The translations under genes and the position numbers were made by a program. The notes under the pieces were generated by a model that searched no databases, was not told the origin of the DNA, and saw only the letters and a program-made list of their open reading frames with translations. DNA of 24,457 nt from a virus. This document shows, piece after piece, positions 14,837 to 22,646 of the stretch (position 1 is the first letter of the stretch; every line of letters begins with the position of its first letter). Location of the stretch: the IMG/VR virus record IMGVR_UViG_3300020184_000033, positions 1 through 24,457 of that record. One strand, written 5' to 3'.

Positions 14837-17358
14837 CGCTTACTCGCTAAGGCAAATATGTTTCCACTACCCGTGATGTAATCACCATCGGTATCGTCAC
14901 TCCTTGCTTCTAATATAAAAGAATGTGGTGAATTCCTTCCAGACAAATCAAATTTTGCAGAAACAGTCACCACTTGCGATAAGCCTACGTTTGCCGACAC
15001 TGCCGCAGTTTGTATTTCTACGGTATTGTTTGGCCCTTGTGCCATTAGCCGCAAACGCACCCCCGTGTCACCGCCCGTTTGTTGCGATACAAAATTCATT
15101 GTGCCTACAATGATAATTGCTTTAGGTTTAGTGCTGGCGTCGCTGTTATCCCATGTAATTGGGCTAGTTCTAGCTACTTCGTTAAAGCCGTCATCAAACT
15201 GCGAAGGCGCTGAGATTTCAACACCGGGAGTTACGTTACCACCTACGGGTACGGTTACCGCGTCATCAGCAATCTGCAAAGTATTAACGAGCAGGTTGTC
15301 GATAACGCCGTTATTCGCTGCTACTTCATTAGCAAGGATTTCTCCGAAAATCGCTTTTTCTGCGTACAGGTTTTTAAATATACCGTTAGCTGCAAACAAG
15401 TTAATAAAACCGGCTGATTCAAAGTATGTGTCGATAAGCCCTTGTTCGGCAAAACTACGAATAAATAAGTAGTTAGCTAATTGCTCCTGCTCTGTAAGTG
15501 TACTGAGTAGTGTCCCTATTTTTATAGGGTCAAACGTGTAATTGCCGTTTACATCGACATTGCCCACTTGCAGTAAATCAGTGTTCAGAGCAGCAAGATT
15601 GGTGTTTGTAGTATCAAGGGCGGTTTGTTCTGCTTTAGTTGTTAAGCCGTTTTGTACAGCGGTAACATCGTCAACCAAGTTATTAAACGCAGTTTGGGTT
15701 GCCCTAGAGTCTATATCATCTTGCAAATCATTAATCGTGCCGTCAATAGCCGCTAAAATAGCGTCCCCATCAACTCCATTAGTAGTAAAAATAATATTGC
15801 CGTCAGCGTCTTTGAAGGCAAACACGCCAGTATCAACATCAAAACTAAAGCCCGGCCCACCTGAATCGTACCCCAAACTTTCCAGCTTGTTGCGGATGTT
15901 TAACGCGTTGATAGTGACTACGCCGTTTATAAGCTGCAACGCTGGCGAGTTGTCTAGTGCGCCACGTAGAATAAACTCTATGTCTTCTTGACTAGATAAA
16001 GACTCAAACTGGCCTGTGAACACACCGTTGTTGTAAATAGCTCTACTATTTATAGCGAGCCTAAAGCCCGCTTTGCCCGGCGTGTTTGTAAAGTCAAACG
16101 ACTCAAGATTCCCTGTGCGTATCTTACCGGCATCAAGGTAGGCTATTTTGGCAGTATCAATTGTGGCATCTATGATCTTGGCATTGTCGATAGACGCAGT
16201 GCCAATTTTGGCGTTGGTGATGGTGCCGTCTTGAATAAACGCAGAACGTATATAGACACCGGCAGGTACATCTATTGTCTTGCCGTCTTCGTTAGTCAAA
16301 GTTGTGTCCGTCGTGCGCACAATAAACGGCAACGCGTCTATCTCTACCCAGCCTCCGACGTTTTTCCACACGTAGTATTTAGCAAACCCAGTGCCTTTGT
16401 TGCCTGTTTTGCGCCATACAGTGCCGACAGGGGAACCCGCAGGGGGTTCTTCAGTCTGAAAATATGCCGGTGTTTGCGCAGGTTCAGAAGGCTGAATGAC
16501 CCACGTTGAGCCATCCCAGATATAGTAAGTGGGTGGCAGGTAATCTGGGGGTGGTTGCCGCCAAACTGCACCTTCACCTACAGCCGGTGGGTTTTCCGCT
16601 GGCGTCGCTACCTGATTGTAGTCAATAGGTGGTGATATAAAGAAGTTGTCAGCCAAAATAGCAAAGTCAAACTCTACGCCACCGTTCCTGCTCACTTGTG
16701 CAAGGCCAAATCCCGCAGCGGAACCGTCATCGCCTGCAAGTTTCACAACAAAATTACTTGGTGCGGAGTCTAGGTAAGTACTCAGGTAGTCAACAAACGC
16801 GGTTGATGTCAGCGTCCCAGTCAGTACGTCAATGACTTCTTCTACGTTTATCGCAGTGGTGGCGTCAGCAGGGTCTGACAACGGGCCTTCGCCGCCGTTA
16901 ATATTTGTGTATCTAATCCAATAAGTCGCAGACTGCCCAGTGCCCAAATAGTGCGAGAAAACAGCGGCCCTGCCTTCTACATCAGTGACAGCGGTTGCGT
17001 CTTCAAACGAAGCGCCTAATCCCTCTGCATAGTAAACAGTAGTAAATTGGTGGCCGTAGTACGTTGGCCTAGTCCAATCAAGTATGATGTACTCGTACCC
17101 ACCAGACGCAACGAGACCTTCTGGTTTTGGAGGCGTTAAAACGGGAATTTCAGTGGTGCCACCGTCACCGTCACCGTCACCGCCACCGCCACCGCCCCCG
17201 CCACCGCCACCATCGTAGACACCCGCGCCTTTCAGTTCGGTTAGTGTGACAAACCTATCAGCGCCATTTTCCGATATGATCTCGCCTACACGGTCTATGA
17301 AATAGCGTAGGTCTTTAGGTATATCAGACGTTACAGAAGGAAGCGAATTTCTAGGCAT
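14833..17358 (-). CDS. Central tail fibre with gpJ/DUF1983-like region
   Basis: 841 aa. The N-terminus (about 11-48) looks like a virion anchor. An 11-Gly plus GDGDGDGG hinge (50-67) is followed by a fibronectin type III-like domain (about 72-165). Two Trp/Tyr-rich modules (about 270-340: AVWRQPPPDYLPP..YYIWDGSTWV and TVWRKTG..YYVWKN) come next, then the beta-helical stalk seen in lambda gpJ-type proteins (ITNAKIGTASIDNAKIIDA, about 376-416; DUF1983-like), helical repeats (about 520-620), and a beta-rich tip (about 705-841). It probably recognises the host surface. It overlaps the upstream structural gene by 8 bases and the chaperone gene by 4. Receptor specificity cannot be read from the sequence. 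Confidence 0.85.
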   Translation of the reverse strand: MPRNSLPSVTSDIPKDLRYFIDRVGEIISENGADRFVTLTELKGAGVYDGGGGGGGGGGGDGDGDGGTTEIPVLTPPKPEGLVASGGYEYIILDWTRPTYYGHQFTTVYYAEGLGASFEDATAVTDVEGRAAVFSHYLGTGQSATYWIRYTNINGGEGPLSDPADATTAINVEEVIDVLTGTLTSTAFVDYLSTYLDSAPSNFVVKLAGDDGSAAGFGLAQVSRNGGVEFDFAILADNFFISPPIDYNQVATPAENPPAVGEGAVWRQPPPDYLPPTYYIWDGSTWVIQPSEPAQTPAYFQTEEPPAGSPVGTVWRKTGNKGTGFAKYYVWKNVGGWVEIDALPFIVRTTDTTLTNEDGKTIDVPAGVYIRSAFIQDGTITNAKIGTASIDNAKIIDATIDTAKIAYLDAGKIRTGNLESFDFTNTPGKAGFRLAINSRAIYNNGVFTGQFESLSSQEDIEFILRGALDNSPALQLINGVVTINALNIRNKLESLGYDSGGPGFSFDVDTGVFAFKDADGNIIFTTNGVDGDAILAAIDGTINDLQDDIDSRATQTAFNNLVDDVTAVQNGLTTKAEQTALDTTNTNLAALNTDLLQVGNVDVNGNYTFDPIKIGTLLSTLTEQEQLANYLFIRSFAEQGLIDTYFESAGFINLFAANGIFKNLYAEKAIFGEILANEVAANNGVIDNLLVNTLQIADDAVTVPVGGNVTPGVEISAPSQFDDGFNEVARTSPITWDNSDASTKPKAIIIVGTMNFVSQQTGGDTGVRLRLMAQGPNNTVEIQTAAVSANVGLSQVVTVSAKFDLSGRNSPHSFILEARSDDTDGDYITGSGNIFALASKR
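17158..17211 (-). repeat. Poly-Gly / Gly-Asp coding repeat
   Basis: Tandem GGN and GAC codons encode eleven Gly residues and then three Asp-Gly pairs, between the anchor and the FN3-like domain of the fibre. The tract is prone to slippage, and its length may vary between strains. Confidence 0.9.
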
Positions 17359-19216
17359 TCGCTAATTCCTCTCCACTCTGCGCTGCGGCTATATTAAATA
17401 CTTCGTAGTTTGACTCGACTTGAAACTCCCAGTCTCTAGCGAGTTTAGAAGGTAAGCGCATAATCCCCCGGTTGCGATAGGGCACGAACGCACTAGCAGT
17501 AGTGGAGTTAAGCGTACCGTCTGGAAACTGAATGATCTGGTATTGATCTCTGTACATACGGTACTGGCAGAATAACGTCCCGTCAGTCCACACAGTAAGC
17601 CGCGTGTCTAAACCTTCATCAGCAATATCGTCATGGTAGTCTTCGGCTTCTAGTTGCACAAAGCTCAAACTGACTTCACTAGGAAACCCAAATACTTTTG
17701 ATTTCCACTGTGCTCTAAGGTTTTCACCTTCGCCCCAAGGCTTAACTGGGTCGGTACTTGAACTTTCAACTAGGTATAACTTATCTGTCCGATAGTCAAC
17801 AAGGCCAGCGCGAGCGGCTATGTTAGTTGTAGTGAACTCGCCAGTAGGTAAGTCATAAATAAAAGACTGTGGAAGAATTGACTCGTTGCTGTCCGTACCA
17901 AAGAAGCCGTAATACTTTTGGTCGTGTGTGTACCCGTGAATTAGCTTCGGGTTTACAAACTCGTTCCATTGTGCGTATGAAAACATTTGCTCAGTAACAA
18001 TGCGCGTACCGCGAGGGCTAGTAGCTACTAACCCGTCAGGAGAAGCGTAGTAAACTTCGCCGTTTAGTGTGGCAATGCTCCTTTTAGACAAGCAACCTTG
18101 TTCCGCGTCTCCTTTCACGACAGTAAGGTACTCTGGCGAACTTCCTTGGATAAAGTAGGGCCGCTCTTTAGTCAAGGCAACAAGCGTCGTGTCCAAACTA
18201 GCTAAGCCGACAACAGGGCTATCTACCGAAACGCTGTAACTCAAAGGCCAAGCATGGGGTATGTACGGCTCACAGAAGTGTAGCTCTCGACCTACAAACC
18301 CAGCCATCATGCCGTTTGGCATATTAACAAGACCTTCTAGGGCTTTAGGTGGTGGGTTCCATGTAAGTGAAGGAATAGCTTCGCCTAAATCTTCGGATGG
18401 AGTAGTATCGGTATATCCTTGTTCAGCAGTTGTATAAGGTATATCGGCACCAGAGTTAACTAACAAAAACTCGCCGCCTACAGACCGATAAAAACGTACA
18501 TAAACGTCGCTTAAAAGTAAGTTTCTGGGAAGTTCCGGTGGCCCTCCGGTGTAGTCAGTAGTAAACTGGGGAGACACAACGCCGTCTAGCGCTACAGGTG
18601 TCACGCCTTCTTCTGGCAGAAAGACGCCTACTGAAGCAGTAGCCGGGGATGGGCCGGACTCCATATCTCTGCCGTTAAGTTTCCAAACGTACGTATAGAC
18701 GTAAGAGCGGAATTCTTTACTTAGCCCATCCGTTTCTTCAGGGTTAGTAGGTATAGGTTCGTTTAAAGCGGCACTGGGGTTAGGTATTCCTAGCCCATAA
18801 AACTCCGACAAGCCAATAATTCCTAGCGTTTTTGTACTATCGCTGTAATCCCCACGATCCGGGTCTAGTTCGCCAAACGCCATAAGCGGCGTGACACCGC
18901 CCCCGTTAATCGTGAAATAAATAGTTTCGTTATCATCTTCGATAATTTGGCCGAAACAAAAATTAGCGTCGTTTTCAGAAGCTACCCAGTACCTGTTGTC
19001 TTCAACGGTGTAGTCTTGGTTAAACCGAAACAAAGTTTTAGTAGTTATACCAGTGCCTAGCGTACGCACAGTAGCGCCCAATTCTTTAACAGGCGTCAAC
19101 ACACCTTGGCGCGAAGTGTCTACATTGAGCGCATCCTGCGCCCTTTGGTCAGGTAAGTAACGAGGGTTTAACTTAGGCGCTATACCCCCAAAGGCGCGCA
19201 TCTTGACACCAGCCAT
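17351..19216 (-). CDS. Large tail structural protein, nozzle/stabilisation type
   Basis: 621 aa with no enzyme motifs. The N-terminus (RAFGGIAPKLNPRYLPDQRAQ, then ALNVDTSRQGVLTPVKELG) is the usual opening of phage proteins that close the tail tube or neck: a Gly-Gly-Ile-Pro stretch, a Leu-Pro-Asp turn, and an Asn followed by a Gly-x-Leu. The rest is predicted beta-rich and repetitive (for example LASLDTTLVALTKERPYFIQG and STPEYLTVVKG-like blades), compatible with a beta-propeller as in T7 gp12 or P22 gp10. It lies directly upstream of the fibre gene, which would attach to it. The ATG has a GAGG site. The exact equivalent in a model phage is uncertain. Confidence 0.75.
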   Translation of the reverse strand: MAGVKMRAFGGIAPKLNPRYLPDQRAQDALNVDTSRQGVLTPVKELGATVRTLGTGITTKTLFRFNQDYTVEDNRYWVASENDANFCFGQIIEDDNETIYFTINGGGVTPLMAFGELDPDRGDYSDSTKTLGIIGLSEFYGLGIPNPSAALNEPIPTNPEETDGLSKEFRSYVYTYVWKLNGRDMESGPSPATASVGVFLPEEGVTPVALDGVVSPQFTTDYTGGPPELPRNLLLSDVYVRFYRSVGGEFLLVNSGADIPYTTAEQGYTDTTPSEDLGEAIPSLTWNPPPKALEGLVNMPNGMMAGFVGRELHFCEPYIPHAWPLSYSVSVDSPVVGLASLDTTLVALTKERPYFIQGSSPEYLTVVKGDAEQGCLSKRSIATLNGEVYYASPDGLVATSPRGTRIVTEQMFSYAQWNEFVNPKLIHGYTHDQKYYGFFGTDSNESILPQSFIYDLPTGEFTTTNIAARAGLVDYRTDKLYLVESSSTDPVKPWGEGENLRAQWKSKVFGFPSEVSLSFVQLEAEDYHDDIADEGLDTRLTVWTDGTLFCQYRMYRDQYQIIQFPDGTLNSTTASAFVPYRNRGIMRLPSKLARDWEFQVESNYEVFNIAAAQSGEELANA

Positions 19217-19225
19217 ACAACAACC

Positions 19226-19435
19226 TCACTTGTTCTTGTAGTTGCGTTTAGCGGCAGCTTTCATCTTACGGTCAGTTTCGGCTGTCTTGGCGGCTTTCGA
19301 CATACGTGCCTTTTCAGCGGCGGTAGGCATTGGGTTTTGCATCCGCTTGCGGTCAGCAGCTATGGCTTTTTCAATGTCCTTCTGCTGCTGGGAAGGACTT
19401 TTCTTGGACACTTTGGCTTTAGGTTTAGTAGCCAT
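19226..19435 (-). CDS. Small Lys/Ala-rich basic protein
   Basis: 69 aa, highly basic and probably mostly helical (residues 18-60 rich in Ala, Lys, Glu, Arg). It contains KAAKTAETDRKMKAAAKRN, similar in composition to the neighbouring 50-aa protein's KKAAKTAKRK. No known domain. It starts one base after the upstream stop and ends 9 bases before the tail structural gene. It may be a virion-packaged or DNA-associated protein, as an inference from charge and place. Confidence 0.7.
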   Translation of the reverse strand: MATKPKAKVSKKSPSQQQKDIEKAIAADRKRMQNPMPTAAEKARMSKAAKTAETDRKMKAAAKRNYKNK

Positions 19436-19436
19436 T

Positions 19437-19589
19437 TTATTTCCTCTTGGCTGTCTTAGCGGCTTTTTTAAACGCTTTGTCAGTAGGAGCGCCCTTTGCT
19501 CCTTTCTTGCGCATAGTTTCTCCTGATCCAGCCGCGATACGCTTTCGCTTGGCGTGGATATTAGCGTACAGTCCGGGTTTCTTAGCCAT
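19437..19589 (-). CDS. 50-aa basic phage protein
   Basis: A small frame starting MAKKPGLYANIHAKRKRIAA and continuing with GSGETMRKKGAKGAPTDKAF, ending in a Lys-rich tail. I recall very similar mini-proteins in many phage genomes, with the G-S-G-E-x-M-R-K core conserved, but no function is known to me. The ATG shares its A with the TAA of the upstream DUF6321-like gene (TAATG), and the stop lies one base before the next ATG, so all three small genes are tightly coupled. Confidence 0.85.
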   Translation of the reverse strand: MAKKPGLYANIHAKRKRIAAGSGETMRKKGAKGAPTDKAFKKAAKTAKRK

Positions 19590-19873
19590 TAGCATTTCCA
19601 CCTTTTACGAGCTTGTCGTAGCCGTGAATTAGGGTCTTTAGCCGCTTTAGGGTGCTGTTTCATTTGTCCCGCAGAACGCGCACAAAATGATTTACGCCGC
19701 TTAGCGTCTTTACTACCAGCCTTAACTTTGCCCGTTACAGCCGTTTTAAGCTTTGAGCCGGGGTTAGCCTTACGGTACGCCTTGACGCCCTTCTCGGTCA
19801 TTCCTGCTCCAGCTTTCGTCTTTCGGTAATTACCACCTTTTCCAGTAGTCCGACGTATTGGTTTGTCAGCCAT
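19589..19873 (-). CDS. DUF6321-like small basic protein
   Basis: 94 aa starting MADKPIRRTTGKGGNYRKTK. The core MTEKGVKAYRKANPGSKLKT, the Gly-Lys-Val-Lys-x-Gly-Ser segment and the C-terminal KSFCARSAGQMKQHPKAAKD followed by a basic end match the DUF6321 type of small proteins common in aquatic phages. It is rich in Lys/Arg with two Cys, and the function is unknown. I prefer the ATG at 19873, which follows a GGAG in the 3' end of the endolysin gene. A longer frame from 19918 would overlap the endolysin by 44 bases and add an unrelated hydrophobic leader. Confidence 0.85.
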   Translation of the reverse strand: MADKPIRRTTGKGGNYRKTKAGAGMTEKGVKAYRKANPGSKLKTAVTGKVKAGSKDAKRRKSFCARSAGQMKQHPKAAKDPNSRLRQARKRWKC

Positions 19874-19874
19874 A

Positions 19875-20243
19875 TCAGTAGCTCCAAATAGCAGGATTAG
19901 GCAAATCCAGCGCGGCATCCAAATGGATAAACCGCTTAGAGTGTGGCCCAGACTGGTTAACGCCTACTCGTTTTATACCATGTTCTAGCGCCAATTCAAG
20001 CAATCTATGGGCTTTCCACCCACTAATTTGGATATCCACTGCTTTACCTGTGCAGTGGGCACCAGTGCCGGGGTGTTCTTTAGCCGCTTCTATAGGGTGC
20101 CCAGAGCACCGATAACCACTAGAAACGGGGAGAGGGAAACCGCAAGAAACACGAATAACGTTAAGAAGGCGTAAAAAGTCCTCATCAAAGCGGTAAACCC
20201 CACAATGCTGGCATTTAAGCTCAGCTTCGGAAAAATAACTCAT
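19875..20243 (-). CDS. Endolysin, M15 family peptidase
   Basis: 122 aa, a single-domain cell-wall peptidase of the Peptidase_M15_3 type. The family signature is visible: SSGYRC (41-46), GAHCTGKAVDI with zinc ligands His63 and Asp70, and RFIHLD with His107. It would cut peptide bonds in peptidoglycan to release phage. An N-terminal CQHC pair (Cys11, Cys14) and Cys34 may add a small metal or disulfide site. No signal peptide is seen, so it needs the holin encoded directly upstream. The start overlaps the holin stop (ATGA). Confidence 0.9.
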   Translation of the reverse strand: MSYFSEAELKCQHCGVYRFDEDFLRLLNVIRVSCGFPLPVSSGYRCSGHPIEAAKEHPGTGAHCTGKAVDIQISGWKAHRLLELALEHGIKRVGVNQSGPHSKRFIHLDAALDLPNPAIWSY

Positions 20244-20644
20244 TTTTTAAGCGTCTGAGCTATTTTTTCTCCACTACGACCTATAATGTAGCCGCCTAAG
20301 CCTATTTGGATGACGCCATACAAAGCGTCGTAGTCGGCCTGTTGCAGTCCTTCGGCAGAAAAACCAAACCAGCGGGCCACAACTAGGCTTAGAAAAGTAA
20401 GCATGGTTATTGGACGCCAGTTGGCTGTTAGCCAATGCTTTGATGACGCTTCAGCGTGAATGATTTTAGATTTGCCCTCAAGCATGGACTTTTCATATTC
20501 AAACACGCGCTGCATGGCGGCAGCTTGAACGTCGAGCAAGTGCCCTTGAGCTTTAAGTCTTTCTTCTTCGGAGGTGTGTAATTCATCAACAAGTTCAGCA
20601 GCAGGCTTAAATATCCCCGCGATTAGGTCTGTAATTGCTAGCAT
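20240..20644 (-). CDS. Holin, 3TM / GTA-release type
   Basis: 134 aa. A helical N-terminal half (LVDELHTSEEERLKAQGHLL) is followed by SSKHWLTANWRPITMLTFLS and a membrane segment (about 76-95), then a second membrane segment ending GGYIIGRSGEKIAQ (about 108-128). The WRPITML and GGYxxGRSxEK motifs identify the holin family first described for gene-transfer-agent release (Holin_3TM). It forms holes that let the endolysin reach the wall. The ATG shares a base with the upstream stop (TAATG), and the endolysin gene follows at once. Confidence 0.9.
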   Translation of the reverse strand: MLAITDLIAGIFKPAAELVDELHTSEEERLKAQGHLLDVQAAAMQRVFEYEKSMLEGKSKIIHAEASSKHWLTANWRPITMLTFLSLVVARWFGFSAEGLQQADYDALYGVIQIGLGGYIIGRSGEKIAQTLKK

Positions 20645-20859
20645 TATTTATCCGCCTTGTCGTCCAATTTTTCAAGAATTTTGTCAAGTTTGTCCTTGAT
20701 TTCTTTAATTTCGCGGTCGTGCGACTGGCGTGCCATATCGGTTTCGGTCTTCAAAACGGCTATTTGGGTGGCATGATCCTGCTGGCGCATAAAGATAAGC
20801 CATACAAAAGCGCCGATAGGCATTACTACCCACCGTAAAATCGTTTCCAAAACGTCCAT
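20644..20859 (-). CDS. Membrane-anchored coiled-coil protein in the lysis cassette
   Basis: 71 aa from ATG at 20859 (75 aa if GTG at 20871 is used; ribosome sites are weak for both). One N-terminal membrane helix (VLETILRWVVMPIGAFVWLI) is followed by a charged coiled coil to the end (HDREIKEIKDKLDKILEKLD). The layout resembles a short inner-membrane spanin or an XhlA-like holin accessory. Its place just before the holin supports a lysis role. No lipoprotein outer-spanin partner is seen nearby. Confidence 0.75.
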   Translation of the reverse strand: MDVLETILRWVVMPIGAFVWLIFMRQQDHATQIAVLKTETDMARQSHDREIKEIKDKLDKILEKLDDKADK

Positions 20860-20908
20860 AGAACCGCCCACCGCACCTATCCGAGAATTGAAGTATTAAC
20901 AAGTATAT

Positions 20909-21088
20909 CTAATCTACGACTTCTGATCCATTAAGTTCGTACGCTTCTTCGCACTCAGCGCAAATTATCAGGTGCGCTGTGTAATCCATTTCGAACGTTT
21001 GCCAAATGAAGTTAGGAGAGCCACATTCCCCGCAAAAACGGTCGTAAGCTGCATCTTTTTTTGCTTCAAAATCTATTACGTCACCCAT
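20909..21088 (-). CDS. 59-aa zinc-ribbon protein
   Basis: A short frame starting MGDVIDFEAKKDAAYDRFCG. Two CxxC pairs, Cys19/Cys22 (CGEC) and Cys43/Cys46 (CAEC), are 20 residues apart and form a typical zinc ribbon, with an acidic C-terminus. The first 8 bases overlap the end of the metallophosphoesterase gene, so translation is probably coupled. Such ribbons bind nucleic acid or proteins, and the actual partner is unknown. Confidence 0.85.
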   Translation of the reverse strand: MGDVIDFEAKKDAAYDRFCGECGSPNFIWQTFEMDYTAHLIICAECEEAYELNGSEVVD

Positions 21089-22253
21089 AACGTGCCATCC
21101 TTATATCGCAACGATATCTAGCTATTTCACCGAACTCCTTATGTAACACTATCGCGTTTAGGTCGCGCCCCGACCGGTAGCCCTTAGCGGCGTGCCATGC
21201 ATCTTTAGCGGCAAGGGTGCGGAACGACTCTACTGTACACCCTCGTAGCTCCGTTTTACTAGAGTGATGTATGTGGCCTACGTACCAGTACCTATGCTCT
21301 GTCGCGCCCCATTCTTCAGGTTTGTCAGTAGCCATTAAAGCACCTAAGTCGGCGTGTTTTACGGTGTCACCATGGGTAACGCCTATTAACGTTTTACCAA
21401 ACGAAAAATAATGGAATTTAGACGTAGTGGGTTGAATGGTAACACGAGGTTCGTTACTAAAATACGCATCTAAAAACGCGGCTAGCATAACTGAGGAATG
21501 GTCATCGTGGTTACCTATAGCGTTAATAACTTCCACATTTGGGTGTTTTTTCAACGCTAGCTTAATGACATCGACCATCAACATACAGCCAAGTTGTAGA
21601 ACCTTTGCCCACCTGCTATCAACATCAAGTTGGTGCTTACTACGGCTGGTCTGATTGCTTTGGTTATCCGCATGGAAAAAATCGCCTAAATTACATATTA
21701 GACAAGTTTCGGCGGCTGGGGCTGTTGATATAACTTGGTTAGCAGCGGAAAGTAAGTCCTTTCTAGCTATAGAAAGGTCAAAATCCTCGCCAGCTTCTTC
21801 ACGCCAAGCGTAAAGGCCAATATGGGGATCACCTATGGGAATAGCCACTATTATATCGTCAGGAGCGCTTTTGGGTATTTTAGTAGGTTTAGCTAGTCCT
21901 TTGAAATCTTCTACAGCGTCAGATATGGCATCGTGCAGTATTTTTAGCTTATGGTCTTCACTTAGCCTAGATTTAACCCATTGTCCTGTGGGCTTACCTT
22001 CGTCGTTATAATATGTGGATACTCCAGAAACAACAAAGCCGTCGGGAACAGTGTTGGTCATATCGTGACTAGGAGCGTAGCCTTGTCTAGCCGCGTTCGC
22101 GCGTGTTTTCTGGAGCATACGCCGCGCGTGCCTTTCGCCAATACCAAGCTGAATTGCAGCGTCAGAAACGGTTAGCCCAGTGTTTAAAACATCTAGTAGC
22201 TGTTTCTGTTGTGTTGACGACACATATGGAATTAAAGATTCCCATTCAGTCAC
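21081..22253 (-). CDS. HTH-metallophosphoesterase (calcineurin-like)
   Basis: 390 aa. The N-terminal 16-52 look like a helix-turn-helix (LTVSDAAIQLGIGERHARRM). The rest has the full set of calcineurin-like phosphoesterase motifs: DPH (Asp142, His144), GD (191), GNHD (247-250), THGD (His294) and GHIH (His327, His329). These bind two metal ions and cleave phosphoesters, so a nuclease or a nucleotide phosphatase are both possible. DNA binding by the HTH would favour a nuclease acting on DNA. The start is GTG at 22253, preceded by AGGGGG. It sits just before the lysis genes and after the tail genes, and has no obvious tie to either. Confidence 0.9.
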   Translation of the reverse strand: MTEWESLIPYVSSTQQKQLLDVLNTGLTVSDAAIQLGIGERHARRMLQKTRANAARQGYAPSHDMTNTVPDGFVVSGVSTYYNDEGKPTGQWVKSRLSEDHKLKILHDAISDAVEDFKGLAKPTKIPKSAPDDIIVAIPIGDPHIGLYAWREEAGEDFDLSIARKDLLSAANQVISTAPAAETCLICNLGDFFHADNQSNQTSRSKHQLDVDSRWAKVLQLGCMLMVDVIKLALKKHPNVEVINAIGNHDDHSSVMLAAFLDAYFSNEPRVTIQPTTSKFHYFSFGKTLIGVTHGDTVKHADLGALMATDKPEEWGATEHRYWYVGHIHHSSKTELRGCTVESFRTLAAKDAWHAAKGYRSGRDLNAIVLHKEFGEIARYRCDIRMARYG

Positions 22254-22294
22254 GTAGCATACCCCCTGTGTGCTGTCGTGAAAAAAGAGGCGGC

Positions 22295-22645
22295 TTAGTT
22301 ATTATCTAGCATCAACCGCGCACGCTCTAAATCAGCCGTGTACGCGAGTTTACAATGATTATCTTGGAAAAAGAACAAGAAGTTTATTACATTAAACATA
22401 ATAAACCAAAAATAACTTTTTTCTTTGTTAGCGTAAGAGCGTCCGCTTAACGATTCGTTTGGATTACTACCGAGAAAAAACGCCACGTTTAGCAACTGCG
22501 ATAAAGCGTCACCAACTCTAACTACATAAAGAAATATCTTCAGCCATATTGAGTTTTTGTTTTGGAAAGTTTGGTGTAGCTTTTTTTCTGTTGCTATCCT
22601 TTCCCAAAACTTTTTATCTATGTCATCAAGATTCATTTGCGGCAT
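22295..22645 (-). CDS. Small membrane-associated phage protein, unknown function
   Basis: 116 aa from ATG at 22645, the start fitting best next to the upstream stop (TAA-A-ATG); a GTG at 22654 or an ATG at 22636 are alternatives. Residues about 28-60 (IWLKIFLYVVRVGDALSQLL, NVAFFLGSNPNESLSGRSY) and 72-90 (FWFIMFNVINFLFFFQ) are hydrophobic, followed by DNHCKLAY and a charged C-terminus. I recognise the GDALSQLLN...SGRS...DNHC layout from small conserved phage proteins of unknown role. I infer membrane association but not a function. Confidence 0.75.
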   Translation of the reverse strand: MPQMNLDDIDKKFWERIATEKKLHQTFQNKNSIWLKIFLYVVRVGDALSQLLNVAFFLGSNPNESLSGRSYANKEKSYFWFIMFNVINFLFFFQDNHCKLAYTADLERARLMLDNN

Positions 22646-22646
22646 T

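Noticed and set aside
19874-19918. N-terminal extension of the DUF6321-like gene
   Set aside because: It would overlap the endolysin gene and add a hydrophobic leader that does not match the family. The ATG at 19873 has a GGAG upstream.
22254-22330. Possible terminator before the phosphoesterase gene (T-run on the minus strand near 22281-22286)
   Set aside because: Only a 4-bp GCGG/CCGC stem with a loop of over 20 bases precedes the T-run, too weak to call.
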